Shown one piece after another: positions 51,324-59,969 of a stretch of 64,000 nucleotides of DNA; within the stretch, counting starts at the first letter, position 1, and every line of letters begins with the position of its first letter. The position numbers were made by a program, and so were the translations under genes. The notes under the pieces were generated by a model. The model was not told the origin of the DNA, did no database searches, and was given only the letters and a program-made list of their open reading frames with translations. Source of the stretch: Akkermansiaceae bacterium (GTDB lineage: Bacteria; Verrucomicrobiota; Verrucomicrobiia; Verrucomicrobiales; Akkermansiaceae); NCBI GenBank assembly GCA_905182475.1, contig CAJJBR010000014.1, positions 23,721 through 87,720 on the forward strand, written 5' to 3'.

Positions 51324-54300
51324 TCAGGGTCTTTTTACAACGCCGCCACCGCCACGAGGGCTTTCTGGCGAGCCATTATCCTTGGGCCGTTGTCCGGAGG
51401 AGGTGATGACGATCTTGTCGACCATCGCGCCATCTTCCCGCATCCAAAGGTTGATTTTGTGAAGCCCGGCGTGAGACACCTCGAACTTCTTGCCGCCCAT
51501 CCATTGGTATTCTCCACTGCGGGTGGGGAAGGAGCCGATGGCAGTCAGCTCGGGCAATGGCTGCATGTCGAGCCCGCCGTGGCAGGAGTCGCCACTCGGG
51601 TTGATGCCATGCCCTCGGACGTGCATGAAGTAGGTCCCGGGCTTGTTGAACATGACGTTGAAGTCCATGCGAGGGCTGACATCGGGTGAATACTGCAAGC
51701 CGATGTGCTTGCCTCGGTCCGGGACGTGCATTGCGCCAGCGCCGCTGAAACCCGCCTCGGTATTGACCGCAGCCCAACTTTGATTATCCAAGGTTCCTGC
51801 GGTGAGGCCATCGTGGTTCTCCGCTTCCATCGAAATGGTTCCCTTGTCGTCCTGAACGAACCAGCTCGGATGCTTCTTCGGCGTGGTGACCGCGACCGGG
51901 GCGGAGGTTTTGGTGCTGTTTTTCCGGGCGTCCCGGGCACAAACGGTATACTTGTATTCCTGGCCGGGTGAGAGGCCCAGATCAAAGTAAAGCGGGCTCT
52001 CCTGCCAGCCACTGTCGCTACCGCCCGGATTGCCGCTGGTCTCGGCGAAGAAGTACTCGACCGGCTTGCTGGAATCGGATGCCAATCTCGATTGCATCAT
52101 GACCGAGTTGCCGTCCATCACCATCGGGCTGAGCAAAAAGGCGGCTGGGTTTGGATCGGGGGGAAGGCTGTCGAAAAGCGACTTCGTCCAGACCGAAAGG
52201 TTGTCGATGCGACCGCCGAAGTGGTTGCCCTTCGCACCGCGCCCGAGGTAACATTCGTTGGCGCTGACGTCCTCGATATCGAGGCTGAATTTCTCGCTCT
52301 TGGCCCATTCGACGTCATTGACATGAATCAGGAGGGTGTCCTGGAAAGTCATCAGTTTCACATTGACCCACGATCCGGACGGCAGCGGTTTCTTGGCTCG
52401 AACAATTTGCAGCTTGTCACCGACCTTGATCCCGAAGGCGAGTTTCCCCTGGCTGTCGCTCGGCCAGAGCCGGGCGACGTCACCGGTTTCGGAGTTAGAG
52501 AAGTTGATCAAGGCCTGATTCTTCGCCCCACCATCCCATTTAACGTCGAGATCAAAGGAGACCGACTCAAACTGTGCGACGCTCTGGGGAAGAGCGATGA
52601 AATCATCCTTGCCGTCGAGTTGGAGGACGGTTCCTTCGTGGTCCTCGACGTAGGTCGGGCCGTTGAGGAGTCTTGCCCAGGTGGCACCGTGTGTGTCCCA
52701 GACCCGGTAGTCGTCCTGCTTCTCGAATTGATATTCAAGGTAGAGTTGGTTGAACTCTTTATCCACTTCGCCGAACTGCTTGCTATCGCTCCAACTCCAC
52801 AGGAACCAGTAACCTTTTTCCCGGTCTCCGTTCTTGATGTAGTTTCCGTCGATAATGGCCGAGCCGTGCACCGGACCGCCGACTTCGGCGTTGCCCTTGC
52901 AGACCGCGTAGTTTGAAATCTTAATGCCTCGGCCAATGTCCGCATGTTCCATGACGCGAGCGCTGTTCTCAACGGTGGCGCCCTCCCGGAGGATCGCGTA
53001 GTCCGTGACTCGCGCATCGTCGCGAACAGTCGCCTTGGCCTCAATCGTCGTGTAACCGGAAACCACCGCGTTGTCCTGCACCGTGCCGTAGACCGTGGCG
53101 AAGTCTTCAACTCGGGCGTTTCCAAGGACCTTTGCCTTCGCGTCAATATAGGCGGTTGGGGAGACATAAGCGGTCCGGGCGACCTCGCCATGAATTCCAG
53201 GTTTCGGTCGCCACAGGCTGACCTTCGGGCCGGTTCCGCTCAGTTTGACTTGATAGGGGAAGCGGTCTTTGCCCGGCTTTCGGTAATCGCCAAGCGGATC
53301 GTGAACAAAGATTCCCTGGGGCATGATGATTTCCGGGGTCGCCACGACGACGAGATAGAGCTCCTCGTCACCGGCAACCACGTTGAAACTTCCCTTGGCG
53401 GCGGTGGTGAAGATTTCGCCGTAACGCGGCTTGCCGTCCTTGACGGCGACGAACATCGCGCTCCAATCGGACATGTGCTCTTCGGAGACAAAGCCTTTGA
53501 GATCCGCTGTGACGGTGCCAACTTTTACTTCAAGTGGGGAAATGTTGTAGCCGAACTGCTGCGGCGTGCGCCACACCGGCGGTTCGTACCAACCCGCCTC
53601 GAGGTAAGGAACTTTTTCCAGCAGGGTGTAGTGCTTGCGGGTGTTGTATTTCAGGTTCGGATAGACTTTGGCGTATTCCGGATGGCGCGGATAGTCCCAG
53701 GTAATATTGCGAGCTGCCATCTTGACCCATTCCTGACTAAACGGCGTCTCGGGGCTCGGGTCCATTTCGGCCATCCCCTTCGGCGGGAAAGTGCTCCCCT
53801 TCGTGCCCGCCTTCGGTCCTCGGTTCCAAAGCCGTGTTGCAAAGAGCCCGCCAAACTCAGGAGTTTCGACCAGGTGATCCCAGATCAGATAGGAATGGTA
53901 GTAGTTGCCACCGGTTGTCGGGTAGACGTGCGCGTGTTTCGGACAGTTGGTGACCGGATTCACTTGCGGCTTGCCAAGCCAGGAGACCTGGAAATTCGCA
54001 TGGGCCTCCCACCATTGTCCGGTGATATTCCCCATTTGATGGGAGTCGCTTCCGTGGATATATTCGTGCGGGTTGCAATGCCCTGTGTAGGTAATGCCGA
54101 AGCCCAGAGCCAGATCGGGACACCAACCACTCCAGCTACCGCCCCAGCCATTACCGACGATCCATTTGTATTTCCGACCATCGCCTCGCTTGGCCTCGTC
54201 TTTCGAAACGAGCGGCAGATGCTTTCCGGAACGCTCGTTCAGATACGTGTAGACCGCCTCGAGTTCCGGCAACTGCTTGGTTTTGATACGCGTCGCGATA

Positions 54301-55211
54301 TCGTCATCAGGTTTGGGATTCGCGGATTCAAGCCACATCGAGCGAAAGTGCGCCGACTCATGCCAGCTGAGCTTGTCGTTTTGCATCGGATCGCCCCAGA
54401 ACTCAGAGTTCTTTTCACCCTTGAGGTTGTTCTTGCTGATGGGGTAGAAGAGATAACTCCCGAGGTCAGCGCCGCCGGCGTAGTTATGGCTGATATCGCT
54501 CTGATTCATCGCTCCGGTGTGAACACGGAAGGCGGCAATCGAACCGGTGAGCGATTCCGCGCCGAGGCTGATGATTGCGTCACCGCTGAATTTCAACGCC
54601 CCCGCCCGGCTGCCAACAAGTTTTCCGTCTCGATAGAAGGTCACTTCCGAGCCATCGGAGACAGCGGCGAGATGCTGCCACGCCTTGCTACCCGGCATCT
54701 CGAATTGCTTGCAGGTGAGATCGCCACCCGGCTGATCCCCGAAGCTGACCAGCACTTCGTTTTTTTCGACGCTTGGATTGATGACCCAGAGTTCGACACT
54801 GAGTTTGCCGTCGGTAATGCTCTCCGGCAGGGTGTAGCCGAAACCGGGTTCGAGAATCATCCGAAGGCGATCGTCGCCGTCGAAAGTGGCCGCCGGGGAG
54901 CCATTCAAGTCGGCATCAAAACGAGGATACACCTCCTTGGCTCCATCCCCTCCAAAGAGACCGAAGCTCCACTTGAAGGTCCCGCCGTTACACCAGTTGA
55001 GAGCGACATCATTCTCGTCCCGGGCCAGCATGAACTTGGCATGGTTGTCGATGGCGAGCAGTCCGCCCGATTCGCTCTCTCCGACATAGATCATTCGCGC
55101 ATCGGTTTGCTCCGCGCCAGCGTGAAACGGTTCAGGCACTGGCACCACCCCGGCGATGGCATGGGTTGCGGCGGATAATAAAATTATTGCAAAGGATGCG
55201 GTGTTTTTCAT
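51324..55211 (-). CDS. large exported Svx/DUF6055-like metallopeptidase with LamG, hexapeptide and GH115-C-like domains
   Basis: A 1295-residue exported protein with signal peptide (1-20, ending HAIAG). Layout by inspection: LamG/concanavalin-like domain (about 40-235); an Svx/AvrXca-like peptidase domain (about 240-560) with HEYIH at 382-386, an HExxH zinc motif, and E402 in WWEAHANF as possible third ligand (gluzincin pattern); left-handed beta-helix hexapeptide repeats (about 683-795; TAYIDAKAKVLGNARVEDFA); second LamG domain (about 830-1020); an FN3-like part (1040-1130); and a C-terminal domain (1130-1270) resembling the GH115 C-terminal module. Intact over 3.9 kb. It may act on extracellular glycoprotein or polysaccharide. 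Short direct repeats flank the gene. Confidence 0.8.
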   Translation of the reverse strand: MKNTASFAIILLSAATHAIAGVVPVPEPFHAGAEQTDARMIYVGESESGGLLAIDNHAKFMLARDENDVALNWCNGGTFKWSFGLFGGDGAKEVYPRFDADLNGSPAATFDGDDRLRMILEPGFGYTLPESITDGKLSVELWVINPSVEKNEVLVSFGDQPGGDLTCKQFEMPGSKAWQHLAAVSDGSEVTFYRDGKLVGSRAGALKFSGDAIISLGAESLTGSIAAFRVHTGAMNQSDISHNYAGGADLGSYLFYPISKNNLKGEKNSEFWGDPMQNDKLSWHESAHFRSMWLESANPKPDDDIATRIKTKQLPELEAVYTYLNERSGKHLPLVSKDEAKRGDGRKYKWIVGNGWGGSWSGWCPDLALGFGITYTGHCNPHEYIHGSDSHQMGNITGQWWEAHANFQVSWLGKPQVNPVTNCPKHAHVYPTTGGNYYHSYLIWDHLVETPEFGGLFATRLWNRGPKAGTKGSTFPPKGMAEMDPSPETPFSQEWVKMAARNITWDYPRHPEYAKVYPNLKYNTRKHYTLLEKVPYLEAGWYEPPVWRTPQQFGYNISPLEVKVGTVTADLKGFVSEEHMSDWSAMFVAVKDGKPRYGEIFTTAAKGSFNVVAGDEELYLVVVATPEIIMPQGIFVHDPLGDYRKPGKDRFPYQVKLSGTGPKVSLWRPKPGIHGEVARTAYVSPTAYIDAKAKVLGNARVEDFATVYGTVQDNAVVSGYTTIEAKATVRDDARVTDYAILREGATVENSARVMEHADIGRGIKISNYAVCKGNAEVGGPVHGSAIIDGNYIKNGDREKGYWFLWSWSDSKQFGEVDKEFNQLYLEYQFEKQDDYRVWDTHGATWARLLNGPTYVEDHEGTVLQLDGKDDFIALPQSVAQFESVSFDLDVKWDGGAKNQALINFSNSETGDVARLWPSDSQGKLAFGIKVGDKLQIVRAKKPLPSGSWVNVKLMTFQDTLLIHVNDVEWAKSEKFSLDIEDVSANECYLGRGAKGNHFGGRIDNLSVWTKSLFDSLPPDPNPAAFLLSPMVMDGNSVMMQSRLASDSSKPVEYFFAETSGNPGGSDSGWQESPLYFDLGLSPGQEYKYTVCARDARKNSTKTSAPVAVTTPKKHPSWFVQDDKGTISMEAENHDGLTAGTLDNQSWAAVNTEAGFSGAGAMHVPDRGKHIGLQYSPDVSPRMDFNVMFNKPGTYFMHVRGHGINPSGDSCHGGLDMQPLPELTAIGSFPTRSGEYQWMGGKKFEVSHAGLHKINLWMREDGAMVDKIVITSSGQRPKDNGSPESPRGGGGVVKRP

Positions 55212-55284
55212 TGCTGTTGCTGTTAGAAATTTGCTTTTTGCGTGGGGCGCTTGAGGGCGCCGTTGAGGAGATTGGAAAGGGGCA
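55206..55284 (+). repeat. cassette-flanking repeat, right copy (promoter-proximal)
   Basis: Covers the start region of the 1295-residue gene and upstream bases. GCGTGGGGCGCTTGAGGGCG matches the left copy at 51219-51272, and the whole segment matches 49433-49505 inverted, so it may carry the promoter or leader. Confidence 0.6.
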
Positions 55285-55290
55285 GGTTGT

Positions 55291-55326
55291 AGTGAAAAGT
55301 GCCGAGTGATCAGTGATCAGTGAAGA
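55291..55326. repeat. short dispersed repeat, GTGCCGAGTGATCAGTGG family, copy 3
   Basis: AAAAGTGCCGAGTGATCAGT followed by a duplicated GATCAGTGA. Matches 4508-4534 and 21881-21915. Confidence 0.7.
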
Positions 55327-55639
55327 AAAACAGCAGCAAACTGCTTGTGGCCGGAGCCGGTGGTGGTTTTGGCGGTCAATTTCACTGGCCGTGAGCGTAG
55401 CTTTCCAGCCCGCTTTTCCAAGAAGGTTTTTGGCAGCGCTTGTTCTCGCAAGTTTCACCAGGACAGGCCAGTAAACGCCCTGAGGGCGTTGTTGGGGAGA
55501 TCGGTTGAACTAGTGCTGCGTCACACGAAAAAGATGAATATTTTCTGGGCCTTTTCAAAAAATGACAACCTGAGCACCCACAAGGAGTGAAAGTGGTGGG
55601 TAGAAACCTTCAACTCCAACGGAGTTACGTATTTCAAGC

Positions 55640-55875
55640 CCGGGGTTGGTGCAGTGGAACGGAGCCTACCCCGGGAACTCCGCCCCTATATCCCAACCCC
55701 AACGGGGTTGCGTCCGTTCCGGAATCAATCCCAGCCGTATTTCTCGTCCCGGAATTCTAGATCTCGGAGGAAAAGAAGGCGGCCTTTCGTGGAATAAACC
55801 GTGTGGATCAGGATTCGCGACAGGGATTGGGGCATGAAATATCCGTCAGATTAAGGTTTTCAGAACACTAGTTTC
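55640..55875 (+). repeat. dispersed ~200-bp repeat, copy B
   Basis: Matches 31180-31390 over most of its length and also includes the tail CCGTCAGATTAAGGTTTTCA with CAGAACACTAG. The preceding 55330-55640 contains no gene that I can support; a frame reading LLVAGAGGGFGGQF at about 55340-55380 is too short to interpret. Confidence 0.7.
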
Positions 55876-55964
55876 TATTCGCTTCATCTCCGGCTTAACT
55901 CTTTTTCATACCCCGACCCTCCCTCCACACTTGCCCTGCGGGGGAATGGAGTTAAAGCTCACGC

Positions 55965-56483
55965 ATGATCGAGCGATTGAGAGAAGCGATCCGTGATGTG
56001 CACGGATTCCCGAAGGCGGGTATCGTGTTCAAAGACATTTCGCTCATCCTTGGCGACGGGGAGCTTTTCCGGGGGGCTATCGACTTGTTTTGCGAGACTG
56101 CGGGCGGCGAGAAAATCGACAAAGTGGCGGGGATCGATGCGCGGGGCTTCATTTTCGGAGCGGCGGTGGCGGACAGGCTGGGAGTGGGCTTCGTCCCGGT
56201 CAGGAAAAAGGGCAAGCTGCCGTGGAAGTGCATCGAGGAATCGTATGCGCTGGAATACGGCGAGGCAGTGGTGGAGATCCACGAGGATGCGGTGAAGCCG
56301 GGGGAGAAAGTCCTCTTGGTTGACGATTTGCTGGCGACGGGAGGGACGGCTGAGGCAACTGTGAAGCTACTCGAATTACTGGGCGCTGAGATCGTGGCGA
56401 TATCGTTTTTGATCGAGCTTTCCTTCCTGAATGGCCGGGACAAGCTTCCGGGAGAGAAGGTGAAAGCCATCCTCAACTACTGA
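55965..56483 (+). CDS. apt: adenine phosphoribosyltransferase
   Basis: Salvages adenine to AMP with PRPP. 172 residues, typical length. The start MIERLREAIRDVHGFPKAGI fits the family, and the PRPP-binding motif VLLVDDLLATGGTAEA lies at about 111-126. GIDARGFIFGAAVADRLGVG precedes the flexible loop region KKGKLPWKC, here with WK where KPGKLP is common. ATG at 55965 with GGAG ten to fifteen bases upstream. pgi follows 21 bases later, so the two are likely co-transcribed. Confidence 0.95.
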   Translation: MIERLREAIRDVHGFPKAGIVFKDISLILGDGELFRGAIDLFCETAGGEKIDKVAGIDARGFIFGAAVADRLGVGFVPVRKKGKLPWKCIEESYALEYGEAVVEIHEDAVKPGEKVLLVDDLLATGGTAEATVKLLELLGAEIVAISFLIELSFLNGRDKLPGEKVKAILNY

Positions 56484-56504
56484 AAATTTTCAAAAAGACA
56501 CACA

Positions 56505-58049
56505 ATGAGCTGGAAAGAATACAACGAGAGTTTGGTGCGATATGATGATCTTGGCTTCAGCCTGGATCTCTCGCTGATGGATGTGGATCAGTCCTACAGG
56601 GACGGTCTTGATGAGAAGGTGGCGAAGGCGTTTGACGATATGGTAGCCCTTGAAGGCGGCGCGATCGCGAACCCGGACGAGGGTCGTATGGTCGGCCATT
56701 ACTGGCTACGGAATGCGGATTTAGCACCGACTCCTGAGCTGAAAGCCGCGATCACCGAGCCACTGAAAGCACTCAAGCAGTTTGCTGGAAAAGTCCACAC
56801 CGGCGGAGTCCTCGCAGCGAATGGGAAGATGTTCAAAGAGGTGCTCCTCATTGGGATCGGTGGCTCGGCATTGGGGCCGCAACTTATTTCTCAGGCAATC
56901 GGGCAGAAGGTAAAGATGCCGATTTCGTTTTTCGACAACACCGACCCGCAGGGTATCGACAACACTCTCGCGACGCTGAAACTTGAGGAGACCCTCGTCC
57001 TCGTCATATCGAAATCCGGCGGAACCGCTGAGACACGCAATGGCATGTTGGAGGCGAAAGCTGCCTTTGATAAAGCCGGAATCGACTTCGGGAAACAGGC
57101 TGTAGCGGTAACTGGCGAAGGCTCCAAGCTGGACAAGTTCGCAACCGCGCAAGGCTTCATCGAGAAATTCCCTATGGATGACTGGGTCGGCGGACGGACT
57201 TCGGTTCTTTCCACTGTGGGTCTCGTTCCTGCCGCTCTCCAAGGTCTCGATATCGATAGCATGCTCGAAGGCGCAGCCACGATGGACAAAAAGACCCGCG
57301 TCGCAGATGCCGGGAAAAATGCAGCCATGCAGCTCGCTATCGCCTGGCACAAGGCGACGAACGGTAAGGGGGAGAAGGACATGGTCGTTCTGCCTTATAA
57401 GGACTCGCTCGTCCTTTTTTCCAAATATCTCCAGCAGCTCGTGATGGAATCGTTGGGCAAGGAGCACGATCTCGATGGCAACGTGGTCAACCAGGGCATC
57501 GCCGTTTACGGAAACAAAGGCTCCACCGACCAACACGCATACGTGCAGCAGCTGCGTGACGGAGTGAACAATTTCTTCGCGACCTTCATCGAAGTTCGGC
57601 ATGGACGGAAGGGGAAATCCATCGAGGTCGAGCCGGGCAATACCAGCCAGGACTACCTCCAAGGCTTCCTTCGCGGCACCCGCTCCGCACTCTACGATAG
57701 CGGCCGAAAATCCGTGACTCTTTCGATCTACGAGGTGACTCCGTTCTCCCTCGGGATGCTGATCGCGCTCTTTGAGAGGACGGTTTCCTTCTATGCATCC
57801 CTCGTGAACATCAACGCCTACCACCAGCCGGGCGTGGAAGCAGGGAAAACGGCAGCAGCTAATTTCCTCGATCTTCTCGGGCATGTCCGCAGCCGTCTTG
57901 TTTCGGAAACGAAGAACGCGGAGCAGGTCGCATTCGAGGTCGATGGCGATCCGGAAGCGGTGTACCACTGCCTCGTCCACCTCGCCAACAACGGCGAGGC
58001 ACAGATGTCCAACGGCAAGACGCCTGCGGATGATGAGTTCCAGCTTTGA
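56505..58049 (+). CDS. pgi: glucose-6-phosphate isomerase
   Basis: Interconverts glucose-6-phosphate and fructose-6-phosphate. 514 residues, complete. Recognisable parts are GIGGSALGPQLISQAIGQK near 112, LVISKSGGTAETRNGMLEAK near 167, the VGGRTSVLSTVGLVPAAL region near 228, and EVTPFSLGMLIALFERTVSF near 410. The active-site glutamate is expected near KEHDLDGNVVNQG, and the catalytic histidine region is DQHAYVQQLRDG. This is the shorter alpha-type family found in many bacteria. Confidence 0.93.
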   Translation: MSWKEYNESLVRYDDLGFSLDLSLMDVDQSYRDGLDEKVAKAFDDMVALEGGAIANPDEGRMVGHYWLRNADLAPTPELKAAITEPLKALKQFAGKVHTGGVLAANGKMFKEVLLIGIGGSALGPQLISQAIGQKVKMPISFFDNTDPQGIDNTLATLKLEETLVLVISKSGGTAETRNGMLEAKAAFDKAGIDFGKQAVAVTGEGSKLDKFATAQGFIEKFPMDDWVGGRTSVLSTVGLVPAALQGLDIDSMLEGAATMDKKTRVADAGKNAAMQLAIAWHKATNGKGEKDMVVLPYKDSLVLFSKYLQQLVMESLGKEHDLDGNVVNQGIAVYGNKGSTDQHAYVQQLRDGVNNFFATFIEVRHGRKGKSIEVEPGNTSQDYLQGFLRGTRSALYDSGRKSVTLSIYEVTPFSLGMLIALFERTVSFYASLVNINAYHQPGVEAGKTAAANFLDLLGHVRSRLVSETKNAEQVAFEVDGDPEAVYHCLVHLANNGEAQMSNGKTPADDEFQL

Positions 58050-58136
58050 TTAGGGAAAGCCGCGTCTTCGACCGGCTTCACACCTTCTGGGAAACTTTTG
58101 GGTTTCAAGTTCCGCATTTCGGGATAATTTGCCGAT

Positions 58137-58529
58137 GTGGCAACGATTGAAATTACCAAAAGCGCCGAGGAGAATCTCTGCAAACTTCTAGAAGAAAAAG
58201 CGGCTTCGCCTACGGCGGGGCTTCGGCTTGCCGTCCGCAAGGGCGGTTGTGCCGGCTGGCAGTATGAGATGAATGTTGCGGAGCCGGAAGATGGAGATGA
58301 AGTTATCGAGCAAGGCGGTGCACGGGTGATCGTGGCCGGCGATAGTTTGGAAAAACTCCAAGGCTGCGAGATTGATTTTTCCGATGACCTGACAGATGCA
58401 GGTTTCAAGATTCAGAACCCAAAAGCCCGCCGTGCCTGCGGTTGCGGGACGTCTTTCGAACCCGACGACGAACCGGAAGGAAGTGGTGCCGAAGACGGTG
58501 AAGTTTGCGGCACGGGAGGGGCTCAGTAG
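58137..58529 (+). CDS. HesB/IscA family iron-sulfur cluster assembly protein
   Basis: An A-type Fe-S carrier of 130 residues starting with GTG. The three conserved cysteines are present: KGGCAGWQYEM near 41 and RACGCGTSFE near 103. The ITKSAEENLCKLLEE start and LKGCEIDFSDDLTDAGFKI loop fit the family. A C-terminal acidic tail (about 110-130) with GSGAEDGE is not part of the core domain. No isc or suf genes are near. It may be co-transcribed with the next gene, 3 bases downstream. Confidence 0.9.
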   Translation: MATIEITKSAEENLCKLLEEKAASPTAGLRLAVRKGGCAGWQYEMNVAEPEDGDEVIEQGGARVIVAGDSLEKLQGCEIDFSDDLTDAGFKIQNPKARRACGCGTSFEPDDEPEGSGAEDGEVCGTGGAQ

Positions 58530-58532
58530 ATC

Positions 58533-59288
58533 GTGGTGGCGAGAAACCGGAGAAAGAAGAGTAAGGAGGATGTGACCCAGCGGAGGCCAGCCTACTTCTG
58601 GTGGTTCCTCGCGAATCTGTTGGCGCTTTGTTTCGCGATGGTAAGTTGGGCGGTGTGCCTGCATGTTTTCGGAAATCCGGAGATCCCGCGGAACTATACC
58701 ATCCTGAAAAAGCTAGGACGCCTTCCCGAGCTGAAGCGCTACACGGTGCTCGACGTACCGAATGGAAATGCTCTTTCGCCGGGAGAACTTTATGGAAAGT
58801 ATTTCGGCCTGAAGGAGGATAAGCGCACGCGCCTGAACGCCCTGCTGATGCGCAACTACATGCGCAACTTCGAGAAAACCCTTCTTCTGATCTACGCGGA
58901 GGGCGAATACCAGGTCGCGGAGAGGAAAGCCCTTACCCGTAATGATTTCCTCTACCCCGGCTTTGCGATCCGCGCCCAGGCGATGGTCAAACCCGACGAC
59001 TTCACCGAAGCGGTTGGTTTCCCCGTGGTCATCGAATACGTTTTCCCCACGGCTGATAAAACCGCGATGTCACGGTTCAGTATTGGCGACGTGCTCGAAG
59101 TGAATAAGAATCCGAACTGCGCGGCGGTGGTCCATGTTTCCAAAGTCGTGGTCGATGACGAACCCGCCCTCCAACTTACGGTCATCCCCATCGCCTACGG
59201 CCCCTACCGGGTGGGGGATGCGGAAAAGTTTTCCATCGAGCCTCCCACGGAACTGAGTCCCGCCGCTGCTCTTCCCATTTGGAAATAA
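58533..59288 (+). CDS. hypothetical single-span membrane protein
   Basis: Not recognised. A 251-residue protein from a GTG at 58533 with a basic N-terminus, one hydrophobic helix (about 23-45), and a soluble exterior domain. Segments such as NYTILKKLGRLPELKRYTVL then GNALSPGELYGKY and GDVLEVNKNPNCAAVVHVSK suggest a beta-rich domain. No catalytic motif seen. It starts 3 bases after the IscA-like gene. A hairpin terminator follows. Confidence 0.7.
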   Translation: MVARNRRKKSKEDVTQRRPAYFWWFLANLLALCFAMVSWAVCLHVFGNPEIPRNYTILKKLGRLPELKRYTVLDVPNGNALSPGELYGKYFGLKEDKRTRLNALLMRNYMRNFEKTLLLIYAEGEYQVAERKALTRNDFLYPGFAIRAQAMVKPDDFTEAVGFPVVIEYVFPTADKTAMSRFSIGDVLEVNKNPNCAAVVHVSKVVVDDEPALQLTVIPIAYGPYRVGDAEKFSIEPPTELSPAAALPIWK

Positions 59289-59295
59289 AAAAAGA

Positions 59296-59315
59296 GGCTC
59301 CGTTTTACCGGAGCC
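59296..59315. terminator. bidirectional terminator hairpin
   Basis: A 7-bp stem GGCTCCG / CGGAGCC with loop TTTTAC, flanked by an A-run on the left (AAATAAAAAAAG) and CCCTTT then an A-run on the right. It serves the plus-strand gene ending at 59288, and the left A-run would give a T-tract for the minus-strand remnant at 59345. Confidence 0.75.
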
Positions 59316-59344
59316 CCTTTAACAAAAAAAATTACCCAGGAAAT

Positions 59345-59718
59345 TTAATAGGCCTGCCTACGTATCCTGAAACAAAGCAGGAGGACGGAGGTGGCGGTGA
59401 GAAAGCTTGAGGAAACCTCGGGGACGACGGTTCCTTTGAAAGTGAGGTTGTCCACGGCGAAAGAAGTGGTGGAAATGATGTCGAACTTGGTGATGCTCGA
59501 GAGACCCGTTTGGCTGGCCGTGAGGAAGCTGGTGCGGTTCGCTGAAGCATTCCCGTATTGATGGAGGAGTTGAGCGTCTTGAGATCGGCTCCTGTCCATG
59601 TGAATGAAGTCTGGCCGTTCGCCGAGAGGCAAGTAGCGGCGAGAGCTGCGAATATCGCAGTGATGCTACGGACGATATTTGAGCGTGCATTTTCACGCGA
59701 ATTGTTTTGGGGGGACAT
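59345..59718 (-). pseudogene. PEP-CTERM-like exported protein, truncated and frameshifted
   Basis: From an ATG at 59718 comes a signal peptide (SNIVRSITAIFAALAATCLS) and QTSFTWTGADLKTLNS. A frameshift near 59545 follows, after which the other frame gives FDIISTTSFAVDNLTFKGTV and a C-terminal sorting signal VPEVSSSFLTATSVLLLCFR with IRRQAY. The VPE-V-S-S plus helix plus arginine pattern is PEP-CTERM-like. The middle of the protein is missing. Confidence 0.65.
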
Positions 59719-59911
59719 AATTTGGGGGGTGAGACGATGCTGTTATGTCGCAGCAAAGCCCGGGGGTGGGGTGATTGGTTGGGGGGCTGATTGTCAATGA
59801 ATCCGGAAGATTGTCTTCAGTTCTTATGAAATAAAGGATTATTGAGGTGTAAAAAGTTAGATCTAACATTTATGGATATTCAGGAATGATAAAGCAACCT
59901 GCAAACTCCCA

Positions 59912-59947
59912 CAAAAAAAGCACCCCCGCGAGTGACTGCGAGGGTGC
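59912..59947 (-). terminator. terminator of the Gfo/Idh gene
   Basis: GCACCC (59920-59925) and GGGTGC (59942-59947) with inner CGC/GCG pairs form a hairpin 23 bases beyond the stop at 59970; the A-run ACAAAAAAAG to its left yields a T-tract on the minus strand. Confidence 0.8.
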
Positions 59948-59969
59948 CTGAAGTAGAATTCCGGATTGT

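Noticed and set aside
52944..55178. A 744-codon open frame on the plus strand, opposite the 1295-residue gene
   Set aside because: Composition is a mirror of the minus-strand coding pattern, it has no recognisable domain, and the minus strand has signal peptide, LamG and hexapeptide features over the same bases.
56721..57980. 419-codon minus-strand frame opposite pgi
   Set aside because: Shadow of pgi, which is complete on the plus strand.
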